64,000 nucleotides of DNA from positions 1-64,000 of the forward strand of contig JAJPZY010000144.1 in NCBI GenBank assembly GCA_021204085.1, given 5' to 3'. Below the pieces are notes generated by a model. The model saw only the letters and a program-made list of their open reading frames with translations. It did not search any database and had not been told where the DNA came from. This document shows positions 36,602-44,639 of this stretch, in pieces (within the stretch, counting starts at the first letter, position 1; every line of letters begins with the position of its first letter). The position numbers and the translations under genes were made by a program. The stretch is from Clostridiales bacterium (lineage in GTDB: Bacteria > Bacillota > Clostridia > Lachnospirales > Lachnospiraceae).

Positions 36602-37525
36602 ATTTGCCACTATTTTATATACGGAAGTATGAGAATACGTCATGGGATCATTATGAGCGAAAAAAATAGTCCCATCCACCGGAGAAAGGATTCGCTCCAG
36701 CACTTCTCCCTCATACGGATCCAGAATTTCCGCCAGCAGTTCACCCTGGCTGACCGCCTGTCCGACGTTCACTTTTCCGTCAAAAATGCCGGACGCATCC
36801 GAGCGGACATTTGCCATTTCCCGGTCAGATACCACCTCAGAAATATATCCGTCATGAGATTTATAATTCAGAATTCCCTGTTTTCCGAGGAAATTCAATA
36901 CATACCGCACAGCCTGCATGGCTGATTCCCGGTCGATGGTGTCGGTACTCGCCGTGTAAACGCTGAATGCCTTGCTCTCCCAGATCTGCCAGTTATAGTT
37001 GAGCGTCGTCGTGTCGTAAGGCCGCACCTCACGGATAACCACATAAGGGAACCCGAATTGTTTCGCCAGTTCCACATCCTCCAGGCCGGTCCGCATCATC
37101 CGGACATGCGGAATAAAATTTCCCGGCATATAAAAACTGGTAAACTGCATGCCATATGTATAATCTTTGATTTCCTCAAAAATTCCCGCTGCGATGCGCT
37201 GCGTCGTCTCGCCGAGATTATATCCGGGAAACATGCGGTTGATATCACTGTTATCAATCGGCCAGAATCGTTTCTGTATGTTCATAGAATACGGATTCAT
37301 GGATGGAATAACTAAAATCTTATATCCGGGGTTTAACTTTCCCTTTTTCTCCAGCTGCTTCAGCTGACGAATGATCTGCGAACAGGTAAACAACTGCTGT
37401 ACCTCGTTGCCCCGGCAGCCGCCTACGATACAGGCTGACTTTTCTCCGCTTCCGAACTCATAGCCGGTCACACGAAAGTCATCCCTATACAGGGATTTTA
37501 TCTCATAAACAGTTTTTTTCGTCAT
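36590..37525 (-). CDS. aspartoacylase/succinylglutamate desuccinylase-like protein, zinc site lost
   Basis: A 311-residue protein of the AstE/AspA (M14-like) fold, clearly paralogous to the next gene: shared SMNP, INRMFPG and a C-terminal barrel with ILSPVDGTIFF. The usual zinc motif HGDE is here RGNE (VGGCRGNEVQQLF), the DIHAS ligand segment of the paralogue is MQFTSF, and the catalytic VVEMG stretch is VYTAST. It is therefore probably not a zinc hydrolase. Start and upstream stop overlap by 4 bp (ATGA), so it is likely made with its partner, perhaps as a heterodimer. The last residues IQN and the stop come from a palindromic repeat. Function unknown. Confidence 0.85.
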   Translation of the reverse strand: MTKKTVYEIKSLYRDDFRVTGYEFGSGEKSACIVGGCRGNEVQQLFTCSQIIRQLKQLEKKGKLNPGYKILVIPSMNPYSMNIQKRFWPIDNSDINRMFPGYNLGETTQRIAAGIFEEIKDYTYGMQFTSFYMPGNFIPHVRMMRTGLEDVELAKQFGFPYVVIREVRPYDTTTLNYNWQIWESKAFSVYTASTDTIDRESAMQAVRYVLNFLGKQGILNYKSHDGYISEVVSDREMANVRSDASGIFDGKVNVGQAVSQGELLAEILDPYEGEVLERILSPVDGTIFFAHNDPMTYSHTSVYKIVANIQN

Positions 37526-38454
37526 AGCACATCCTCCAGAATTCGCGCAAGCAGAGACCCCTCATCTACTACCGGATACTCCCGGATGGTAAACAGCAGC
37601 CCATCCGTCGGTGAAGTAACGTGATCCAGTTCCTCGCCGGTCATCGGATTTACAATGCTTCCGATAAAATCACCCTGTTTCACCCGGTCGCCATGCATCG
37701 CATTTTTGATAAAAATCCCGCTGTGCGGCGCGTTTAAGAAACTGACCTTTCCGTCCTCAGAGATAATGGGATCTGTCGTAACCGCGATATCCTCCTGCCA
37801 GATGCCCAGATCATGCATCAGATGAAAAATTCCGTCTGTCAGCCGTTTTCCGTATTCTTTTGTAATCCGCATACCTACGCCCATCTCCACAACAATGGTT
37901 GCCACGCCTCTCGCGTTCATGGTATGCGCCAGCGTAGACTCCAGAACAGTGCTCGCTGCGTGCACCCAGATAAAATCCAGATTCAGCTTTTTCGCAAGAG
38001 GCACAAGCTTCTCACTGGTATTGACATTGATTCGCGCCTGCGGCATCTCCGTCAGGAAAATATTGCTGGCGTGGATGTCAATGCACACATCCGCCCCATC
38101 CAGATCATTACAGATTTCCGATGCCACATACTCTGTCATACTTCCATCCCGGTTTCCCGGAAACAGGCGGTTCATATCCAGATCAAACGCCGGAATTCCC
38201 CGGGTCAAAGAATCAATTCCCAGCGGATTCATCGCCGGGTAGATATCTACCGTACCGGTCAGGAGCTCTTTTCTTTCCCGAATCCTTCGCAGAACCTCAT
38301 AGCAGACATACTGCCCTTCCAGTTCATCTCCGTGCGTCCCCGTTACAATACAGATCCGCTTGCCGCAGTCCGCCCCGTCCGGGGTCACCCGCATTTTTCT
38401 TATATTTAAAACTTCGTCCACGGGCAGGCCCACGGACGCTACGTTCTTAATCAT
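37522..38454 (-). CDS. aspartoacylase/succinylglutamate desuccinylase family deacylase
   Basis: A 310-residue zinc-dependent deacylase of the M14-like AstE/AspA group, which cleaves N-acyl amino acids or similar amides. Zinc ligands are in VTGTHGDELEGQY (His, Glu) and VCIDIHASNIFL (His), and the catalytic Glu is in TIVVEMGVGMRIT. DLDMNRLFPGN is the substrate-binding Asn-Arg motif. The C-terminal 90 residues form a beta-rich barrel ending SPTDGLLFTIREYPVVDEGS. First gene of a two-gene operon with its inactive-looking paralogue. The 403-nt upstream region holds four regularly spaced hairpins. Substrate unknown. Confidence 0.88.
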   Translation of the reverse strand: MIKNVASVGLPVDEVLNIRKMRVTPDGADCGKRICIVTGTHGDELEGQYVCYEVLRRIRERKELLTGTVDIYPAMNPLGIDSLTRGIPAFDLDMNRLFPGNRDGSMTEYVASEICNDLDGADVCIDIHASNIFLTEMPQARINVNTSEKLVPLAKKLNLDFIWVHAASTVLESTLAHTMNARGVATIVVEMGVGMRITKEYGKRLTDGIFHLMHDLGIWQEDIAVTTDPIISEDGKVSFLNAPHSGIFIKNAMHGDRVKQGDFIGSIVNPMTGEELDHVTSPTDGLLFTIREYPVVDEGSLLARILEDVL

Positions 38455-38548
38455 ATTCTGTAATGCTATCCTTTCTACCTTTTTACTGCATGTGTTTGCC
38501 GAAGATTACCTTTCACATTCGACAGACACATTTTTTCAAGCCATTCAG

Positions 38549-38554
38549 ACTATA
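38549..38554 (-). promoter_or_regulatory. possible -10 box of the deacylase operon
   Basis: TATAGT on the minus strand, 95 bp before the deacylase start and about 20 bp from the first hairpin of the array. No good -35 box is seen at the right distance, so an activator bound to the array could be needed. Confidence 0.3.
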
Positions 38555-38574
38555 TTTGTTTTTTCTGAGATTTC

Positions 38575-38762
38575 GTCCGTATGTTTTCGTATCCAATACG
38601 GACTGATTTTATCCTTCCTGCAATCTCGTCCGTATACTTTCATATCCCATACGGACTAAATCCAACAATTCCTTCAATTTCGTCCGTATCTATTCTTACC
38701 CCTACGGACAAGTTCACATACTATACCACATTGATCCGTATGACGCAACATGACATACGGAC
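38575..38762. repeat. array of four regularly spaced hairpins upstream of the deacylase operon
   Basis: GTCCGTAT-N13-ATACGGAC occurs at 38575-38603 and 38628-38656. A copy with one mismatch and N12 is at 38682-38709, and one with an A-for-G start is at 38734-38762. Start-to-start distances are 53, 54 and 52 bp, close to five turns of B-DNA. Flanking sequence is less conserved than the arms, as expected for protein-binding sites or conserved hairpins. A half-site TTTGTCCG follows near 38784. The rest of the 403-nt gap shows no gene. Confidence 0.85.
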
Positions 38763-38857
38763 TGTTTTTATATAACTTGTCTTTTGTCCGCACAACGTCT
38801 CCATTTATATAGAAGATTTTTTATATGCTCCAATGTTTGCCATGTTTCCTTTACCAT

Positions 38858-39646
38858 TCACCCCGTCTCGTGATCGCTCACGATGACGGACACACTCTGC
38901 CGCTGCATCCCGCCGCCGATCATCATACCCTTGTTCATCTGGCAGTCCGCAGCGTCTCTGCCGCAGGAAATGAAGATATACTGGTCGTCCGCCTCACGGC
39001 CGTTTGTCGGATCGACACCATACCAGATGCCGTCCTCGCAGACTTCCACCCATGCATGGCTTGCGCCCTCGCCGATCATCATACCTACCACATATCGGGC
39101 AGGTATGTGCTCCAGACGCAAAAGCGCCAGCAGAATATGCGCATAATCCTGGCAGACGCCATGCCGGGAAGACAAAGCTTCCTCCGCCTTTGTAGAAATG
39201 CCGGTGCTGCCCGGCAAATATACCATATCCCGATATAAAAGATTCATATAGTACACCGCTGCCTCCCGCGCAGACATACCGAATACCGGGTGACTGCGCC
39301 AGTACGCCCGGATGGCATCTCCCGCTTTCGTATAGTAAGAAGAATAACGGTATTTTCCCAGTCCTTCCGTCTTTGCCGGACGTCCTGCAGACAGCCCGGT
39401 TCTGGCCAGTCCCTGGACGGTTATCCGAAAAAGACGGTGCGGCTGCTCCACAATTCCGCATAGCGTCTGATTTCCGAAAGAATCAACGCTCGTGAAATTC
39501 TGACTCTCCGGATCCAGAAAAATCCGGATTCCGTCAATCTCCTGCACCGCATCGCTTTTCGGGAAACATTTCAGGGTGTAATTGTGCTTCATTGCCGGTT
39601 CAGAGAACATCAGACTCATCTGATAAATAAAATGCAGTTCTCTCAC
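38858..39646 (-). CDS. transglutaminase-like cysteine protease-fold protein
   Basis: A 262-residue cytosolic transglutaminase-like protein of the COG1305 type. An N-terminal beta-domain (about 1-90) is followed by a catalytic core with the Cys in SSRHGVCQDYAHILLALLR, His in GEGASHAWVEVCED and Asp in YGVDPTNGREADD. Such enzymes probably act as peptidases or amide transferases. The start codon is GTG with AAGGGGG upstream. It is the third gene of an ATP-grasp/alpha-E/transglutaminase operon, a gene set predicted from comparative genomics to make or modify peptides. Confidence 0.92.
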   Translation of the reverse strand: MRELHFIYQMSLMFSEPAMKHNYTLKCFPKSDAVQEIDGIRIFLDPESQNFTSVDSFGNQTLCGIVEQPHRLFRITVQGLARTGLSAGRPAKTEGLGKYRYSSYYTKAGDAIRAYWRSHPVFGMSAREAAVYYMNLLYRDMVYLPGSTGISTKAEEALSSRHGVCQDYAHILLALLRLEHIPARYVVGMMIGEGASHAWVEVCEDGIWYGVDPTNGREADDQYIFISCGRDAADCQMNKGMMIGGGMQRQSVSVIVSDHETG

Positions 39647-39683
39647 AAAATTTCCCCCTTAGTTCGTTCTATATCTTCACGTT

Positions 39684-40355
39684 TTATACGGACATGATTA
39701 TAAGATTTTCAATCAGATTCACAATCCGGTAGTAATCTATCTGTTCCGCTGACGCGAGTTCCTCAATCTCGTCCAGATATTCCTTATGATAGCGCATACC
39801 GCTCTGCTCCACTCTTGGTCTTAAGCGTCCCAGTTCGCGTAGAATCTCTGCGCCATCCATACCCAAACGCGCATAGAGATCAATCCGCTCAATCCGCTTT
39901 CCGGCTTTCAGAACATTCCGAACCTGCGGATTGTCTACTTTGTCATCCATAATCCCCCAGAATGCCATGATGTGATCAATGACTTCCTGCAGCGGCAGTA
40001 GCGGCGCCTCGCTGATCTTTGCCTCCTGTATATCATAAATCGCCATCTGTATATACGCCAACGCCTCACTGCCCATGATTTCACGCATGATAATGCTGTT
40101 ATCATAAGCACGGGTAAGATTGCTGATGATGGAGTTCGGATCCTCCGTATCAAAAGGATATCTCTCACGGAATGAATCGGCGGAACCGTAGATATCCGGG
40201 ATATCCAGTTTCTCATAAAAGATATGATAGTCCCCCATCAGGTCAATCATGGAATCATAACTCTCAAAATACAGGCAGAGCGTCGTATAAACCCGCTCCG
40301 TATAACGCCCCAGCCAGAATAAATTATCAATATGCTCTAATGAGATAGTACCCAT
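39684..40355 (-). CDS. alpha-E domain protein
   Basis: A 223-residue all-helical alpha-E (DUF403) protein. The N-terminus GTISLEHIDNLFWLGRYTERVYTTLCLYFE is the family signature, and the remainder is a bundle of amphipathic helices. Biochemical role unknown; the domain is nearly always encoded beside a circularly permuted ATP-grasp protein and a transglutaminase, as here. Its start overlaps the end of the ATP-grasp gene by 19 bp. GGAGG is upstream, within that gene. Confidence 0.92.
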   Translation of the reverse strand: MGTISLEHIDNLFWLGRYTERVYTTLCLYFESYDSMIDLMGDYHIFYEKLDIPDIYGSADSFRERYPFDTEDPNSIISNLTRAYDNSIIMREIMGSEALAYIQMAIYDIQEAKISEAPLLPLQEVIDHIMAFWGIMDDKVDNPQVRNVLKAGKRIERIDLYARLGMDGAEILRELGRLRPRVEQSGMRYHKEYLDEIEELASAEQIDYYRIVNLIENLIIMSV

Positions 40356-41662
40356 GTGTCTTTAAATCCTCCTCCCTGTGATGAATTGACAATAAACGAA
40401 TCCGGATTCCGGGTAAACCGCGTCAGACCGCTCTTCCAGACCATCGGCTCATCCGCCATCAGGACAAACGCCCGCAGATCCGCTTTCCGCTGCACGATCT
40501 TATCCCCGTCCATGATATCCATATCTTCGAAATCAATCACTTCCTGCGCAATAAACCGCCGCGGCTCCGCTTTCAGCAGGGAAATAAAATCCGCCTTCTG
40601 CTGCTTTGTCATCGTGTTGCCGAAGACGACGCCGTAGCCGCCGGCTTCCGCCACATCCTTTAACACCAGATCATCAAAATGCTCCAGAACATAGGCCATA
40701 TCCTCCTCATAGAACGGCAGATAGGTCGGCGCATTGTTCAGAATCGGCTCCTCGCCCAGATAATACTTTATCATCTTCGGGACAAAGTAATAAATACCCT
40801 TATCATCCGCCACACCGTTGCCCGGCACATTCATAAGTGCCACATTGCCCTTGCGGAACACATCATAAATGTGCGGCACGCCAATCAATGATTCCGGCTT
40901 AAAGTTCATCGGATCCAGATAATCGTCGGAAATTCTGCGGTAAACCGCGCCGACACGCTCTTTTTTCCCGGAATAATCCTTAAAGTAAAGGACATCATCC
41001 TCCACCACGAGATCCTGGCCGATCGCCAGCGTCGACCCGGTTTGCTCCGCCAGATAAGAATGCTCAAAATAAGCGAAATTGAACCGTCCCGGCGTCAGGA
41101 TTACATTCAGACCGCCGGTATTGACATAGTCCATCGTCTTTTTCAGCAGGTCCGCATAGTTACGGTTATCCTCAATTTTCACCTCACGGAATGTCTTCGG
41201 AGAGCTCATCCGGCAAAGCTGTCTGGCAATCATCGGGTAAGATGCACCGGAGGGCACCCGCAGGTTATCCTCCAGTATGTACCACTCCTTATCCTTGCCA
41301 CGCACCAGATCGATACCGGAAATATGGGAAGAAACATCGCGCACCGGACATACGCCTTCGCATTCCGCCATATAACCGCTGGAAGCAAAAATAAAGTCCT
41401 CAGGAACCACGCCGTCTTTTACAATCTTCTTCTCCCCGTAAATATCTTTCAAAAATAAGTTCAGCGCCTTCACCCGCTGCTTTAACCCCCGCTCCAGATA
41501 ATCAAACTCATCCGCGCCGATCACCCGCGGAATCGCGTCAAACGGAAACAGCTGCTCGTGAAAAACATTATTTTTGTAAATACCGAATTTCACGCCGTAG
41601 CGTGCCAGCAGCCGATTGACCTTATCTGTATTCTGGAACAGATCCATGTCATAAAACTCCAT
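40337..41662 (-). CDS. circularly permuted ATP-grasp protein (COG2308)
   Basis: A 441-residue ATP-grasp protein of the circularly permuted type-2 family. Recognisable: RVIGADEFDYLERGLKQRVKALNLFLKDIYG at the N-terminus, the metal/nucleotide segment WYILEDNLRVPSGASYPMIARQL, LTPGRFNFAYFEHSYLAEQTG, and the glycine-rich VLKDVAEAGGYGVVFGNTM. ATP-grasp proteins form amide or ester bonds through acyl-phosphate; this branch is predicted to be a peptide ligase of unknown substrate. AAAGGAG precedes the ATG. First gene of the operon with alpha-E and transglutaminase. A 9-11-9 dyad lies at 41736-41764, upstream. Confidence 0.93.
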   Translation of the reverse strand: MEFYDMDLFQNTDKVNRLLARYGVKFGIYKNNVFHEQLFPFDAIPRVIGADEFDYLERGLKQRVKALNLFLKDIYGEKKIVKDGVVPEDFIFASSGYMAECEGVCPVRDVSSHISGIDLVRGKDKEWYILEDNLRVPSGASYPMIARQLCRMSSPKTFREVKIEDNRNYADLLKKTMDYVNTGGLNVILTPGRFNFAYFEHSYLAEQTGSTLAIGQDLVVEDDVLYFKDYSGKKERVGAVYRRISDDYLDPMNFKPESLIGVPHIYDVFRKGNVALMNVPGNGVADDKGIYYFVPKMIKYYLGEEPILNNAPTYLPFYEEDMAYVLEHFDDLVLKDVAEAGGYGVVFGNTMTKQQKADFISLLKAEPRRFIAQEVIDFEDMDIMDGDKIVQRKADLRAFVLMADEPMVWKSGLTRFTRNPDSFIVNSSQGGGFKDTWVLSH

Positions 41663-41735
41663 ATCTGGTCTCCTTTCTGATTTCCCCTAGTCTCCCTGTT
41701 TTCATGTGATTTTACGAACTCATGCCCTGAAATCC

Positions 41736-41764
41736 AAATCCGATTCAGATTCTGTATCGGATTT
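41736..41764. promoter_or_regulatory. dyad upstream of the ATP-grasp operon
   Basis: AAATCCGAT-N11-ATCGGATTT is a perfect 9-bp inverted repeat 74 bp before the ATP-grasp start. The 29-bp span equals that of the hairpins of the 38.6-kb array, but the arm sequence differs (TCCGAT versus TCCGTAT). A possible operator. Confidence 0.45.
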
Positions 41765-41790
41765 CACTTCTCAGGCACCGCCGAAACACG

Positions 41791-41825
41791 GAAAAAAGGG
41801 CGCTCTGCCGTCAAGCAGAACGCCC
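41791..41825 (-). terminator. ilvA terminator
   Basis: GGGCGCTCTGC and GCAGAACGCCC form an 11-bp stem (one mismatch/wobble) with a 6-nt loop; on the minus strand it is followed by TTTTTT. It isolates the ilvA group from the ATP-grasp operon. Confidence 0.9.
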
Positions 41826-41909
41826 TCGTTCTTCACGTACTTATTAATTAATTATACAGGGTTGCCAAAGTTTGTCAACTAAATTTCCTCGAAATTCTCT
41901 TTTACAACG

Positions 41910-43130
41910 TTACAGAGCGGTCTGTACCAGCTTCACCCGATACCCTTCCGCTTCCAGGGCATGCAGGATCTGATTTTTATGCTCCGTACCGAACGCCTCC
42001 ATCGTGATCCGCAGTTCCACCGCCGCATTCCGGTTGGACGATACAAACTGGTTATGTTCCAACTTGATGACGTTCCCCTGATTGTCAGCGACAATCCCGG
42101 ACACCCGGTGCAGTTCACCCGGTTTATCCGGCAGCAGCACGGAAACCGTAAAGATCCGGTCACGGAAGATCAGGCCGCGCTGCACCACGGAAGACATCGT
42201 GATTACATCCATATTGCCGCCGCTTAAGATGGCGACCACTCGCTTATCCTTCACATCCAGCTGCTTTAAAGCAGCTACTGTCAGCAGGCCGGAATTTTCA
42301 ACAACCATTTTGTGATTTTCCACCATATCGAGAAATGCCACAACCAGATCATCATCATCCACCGTAATGATGTCGTCCAGATTCTGACTGACATAGGGGA
42401 AAATCTTCTCTCCCGGCGTCTTCACCGCCGTACCGTCGGCAATTGTGCTGACACTGGGCAGCGTGACTACTTTTCCTGCTTTGATGGACTCCTGCATACA
42501 GTTTGCTTTCGCAGGCTCCACACCGATCACTTTAATCTTCGGATTCAGCAGCTTTGCCAGCGTCGATACGCCCGTCGCCAGACCGCCGCCGCCAATCGGC
42601 ACCAGAATATACTCTACCAACGGGAGATCCTTAAAAATTTCCATCGCAATGGTTCCCTGCCCCGTTGCTACTGCCAGATCATCAAAGGGGTGAATAAATG
42701 TATATCCATGTTCATCTGCCAGTTCCAACGCTTTCGCGCAGGCCTCGTCATACACATCACCATACAAAATCACCTCGGCGCCGTATCCCTTCGTTCGGTT
42801 CACCTTGATCAGCGGCGTTGTGGTTGGCATGACAATCGTCGCTTTCACCCCGAACTTCTGCGCTGCGTAAGCCACTCCCTGCGCATGGTTTCCGGCAGAC
42901 GCCGTGATCAGCCCGCGGCTGCGCTCCTCTGCGCTCAATGTGCTGATCTTATAATAGGCGCCGCGCACCTTGTATGCTCCGGTAAACTGCATATTCTCCG
43001 GCTTTAAATAGACCTTATTTCCGGTCTGTTCGCTGAAGAATTCACTGTAAACCAGCTTCGTGTCCTGAGTAACTTCCTTTACAATCTCGCTGGCTTCCTC
43101 AAAACGATCCAGGGTTAACATCTCACTCAT
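41910..43130 (-). CDS. ilvA: threonine ammonia-lyase (threonine dehydratase) with ACT domain
   Basis: PLP enzyme that deaminates threonine to 2-oxobutanoate. 406 residues. The PLP-lysine segment is [17 protein letters not shown], the phosphate-binding loop is [16 protein letters not shown], and there is an [16 protein letters not shown] stretch. A single C-terminal ACT domain (about 330-406, [26 protein letters not shown]) indicates allosteric control; this size matches the catabolic-like, one-ACT clostridial form (TdcB/IlvA group). Its ATG overlaps the previous gene's stop by 8 bp. The track start, 25 codons earlier, lies within that gene. Confidence 0.95.
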   Translation of the reverse strand: MSEMLTLDRFEEASEIVKEVTQDTKLVYSEFFSEQTGNKVYLKPENMQFTGAYKVRGAYYKISTLSAEERSRGLITASAGNHAQGVAYAAQKFGVKATIVMPTTTPLIKVNRTKGYGAEVILYGDVYDEACAKALELADEHGYTFIHPFDDLAVATGQGTIAMEIFKDLPLVEYILVPIGGGGLATGVSTLAKLLNPKIKVIGVEPAKANCMQESIKAGKVVTLPSVSTIADGTAVKTPGEKIFPYVSQNLDDIITVDDDDLVVAFLDMVENHKMVVENSGLLTVAALKQLDVKDKRVVAILSGGNMDVITMSSVVQRGLIFRDRIFTVSVLLPDKPGELHRVSGIVADNQGNVIKLEHNQFVSSNRNAAVELRITMEAFGTEHKNQILHALEAEGYRVKLVQTAL

Positions 43131-43626
43131 CGCTTTCCTCCTCCTTACTTCGCATCTTACTTGACAGGTTAAGATATTCCTCTGCCGTCTCCCGGTTTTT
43201 TTCAATCTCCTCCGATGTCAGGACTCGGCGAACCTTTGCCGGGCTCCCCAGCACCATCATACCGTCCGGAATTTTCACACCCTGAGTTACCAGGGCTCCG
43301 GCACCAATCAAACAATTTTTTCCTATTTCAGCACCGTTTAAAATAATTGCTCCCATCCCGATCAGTGTATTATCGCCGATTGTACAACCATGGATAATCG
43401 CACCATGTCCTATCGTCACGTAATCACCAATTACAATCGGATAACCCTTATCCGTATGAAGAACACATCCGTCCTGTATATTACTGCACCGACCGATGCG
43501 GATAGGGTCCCCGTCTCCGCGCAACACCGCCTGATACCAGATACTACTACATGCTCCCATAACGACATCTCCGACCACATCGGCGCTGGGCGCGATAAAA
43601 TTTCTCAACTTATCGAAGCCTTCCAT
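43123..43626 (-). CDS. gamma-carbonic-anhydrase-like hexapeptide-repeat protein
   Basis: A 167-residue left-handed beta-helix trimer-type protein (YrdA/PaaY/gamma-CA family). Hexapeptide repeats run from [34 protein letters not shown] to [16 protein letters not shown]. Zinc-ligand histidines are found as [20 protein letters not shown] helical tail follows. It may be a carbonic anhydrase or an acyl-transferase-fold protein; activity cannot be told. The track starts at a TTG three codons early that overlaps the ftsY stop; AAAGG favours the ATG at 43626. It is coupled to ilvA. Confidence 0.88.
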   Translation of the reverse strand: MEGFDKLRNFIAPSADVVGDVVMGACSSIWYQAVLRGDGDPIRIGRCSNIQDGCVLHTDKGYPIVIGDYVTIGHGAIIHGCTIGDNTLIGMGAIILNGAEIGKNCLIGAGALVTQGVKIPDGMMVLGSPAKVRRVLTSEEIEKNRETAEEYLNLSSKMRSKEEESDE

Positions 43627-43631
43627 TTCAA

Positions 43632-44576
43632 TCAACCTTTCTCGTCAAAAAGTGCATCCACAAAATCGTTTGCATCGAACTTCTGCAAATCTTCTATCGT
43701 CTCGCCGACGCCGATATACTTCACCGGGATTCCCAGCTCCGAGTGAATTGCCACGGCAATTCCGCCCTTCGCCGTCCCGTCCATCTTTGTCAGGACAATT
43801 CCGGTAATCTCCGCAACTTCCGCAAATTGTTTCGCCTGATTTAATGCATTCTGTCCTGTCGTAGCATCAAGAACCACCAGCGTCTCCCGGAATACATCCG
43901 GATACTCCCGCTCCAGAATGCGATTGATTTTTTTCAATTCTTCCATCAGGTTCTTCTTATTATGAAGTCGGCCAGCCGTATCAATCAGAAGCACATCTGC
44001 GTTTCTGGCCTTTGCCGCCTGCACCGCGTCGTAAACAACAGCCGCCGGATCCGATCCCTCCTGGCCGCCGACAATCTCCACGCCGGCCCTATGCGCCCAC
44101 TCGGTCAGCTGCTCTCCCGCTGCCGCGCGGAAGGTATCCGCCGCGCCCAGAATTACTTTTCTGCCCTGGCTCTTTAACTTCGAAGCCAGCTTTCCGATCG
44201 TCGTCGTCTTCCCGACGCCGTTTACGCCAATCACCAGCACCACAGACTTCTCACTTTCAAACCGGTAGGCGGCCTCCCCGATCTGCATCTGCTCTTTGAT
44301 ACTCTCGATCAGAAGCTCCTTGCAGGCCTGCGGCTCCTTAATATGCTGCTCCTTCACCTTCGCTTTCAGATTCTCAATAATCTCCTCCGTCGCCCGGACG
44401 CCGATATCTCCCATCACCAGTATTTCCTCAATCTCCTCATAAAACTCCTCATCAATATGAGAAAATCCCCGAAACACCGAATCAATCCCCGAGACAATAT
44501 TATTCCTCGTCTTCGTCAGGCCGGAAACCAGTCGCCTGAAAAAACCCTTCTTTTCTTCTTTCACTTCCTCACTCAT
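43632..44576 (-). CDS. ftsY: SRP receptor FtsY
   Basis: GTPase receptor that docks ribosome-SRP at the membrane. 314 residues; a short acidic/basic N-terminus ([20 protein letters not shown], lipid-binding amphipathic helix) and an NG domain with [34 protein letters not shown], and [12 protein letters not shown]. The long A-domain of E. coli FtsY is absent, as normal in Firmicutes. GGGAGG sets the ATG at 44576. It follows smc by 63 nt. Its usual partner ylxM-ffh lies 8 kb further downstream, because other genes are inserted. Confidence 0.97.
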   Translation of the reverse strand: MSEEVKEEKKGFFRRLVSGLTKTRNNIVSGIDSVFRGFSHIDEEFYEEIEEILVMGDIGVRATEEIIENLKAKVKEQHIKEPQACKELLIESIKEQMQIGEAAYRFESEKSVVLVIGVNGVGKTTTIGKLASKLKSQGRKVILGAADTFRAAAGEQLTEWAHRAGVEIVGGQEGSDPAAVVYDAVQAAKARNADVLLIDTAGRLHNKKNLMEELKKINRILEREYPDVFRETLVVLDATTGQNALNQAKQFAEVAEITGIVLTKMDGTAKGGIAVAIHSELGIPVKYIGVGETIEDLQKFDANDFVDALFDEKG

Positions 44577-44612
44577 GCTATCAAACCTCCCTAAATGATT
44601 CGAAACCATCGT

Positions 44613-44635
44613 TATACCCTCGCGGTGAGGGTATA
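44613..44635. other. hairpin between smc and ftsY
   Basis: TATACCCTC and GAGGGTATA form a perfect 9-bp stem around a 5-nt loop, starting 5 bp after the smc stop codon. No U-tract follows on the minus strand, so it is more likely an RNA-stability or processing hairpin than a terminator. Confidence 0.6.
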
Positions 44636-44639
44636 GCCA

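Noticed and set aside
38575-38762. CRISPR array
   Set aside because: Only four units, the conserved part is a dyad with variable loop, linkers are short (about 24 bp) and AT-rich, and no cas genes are near.
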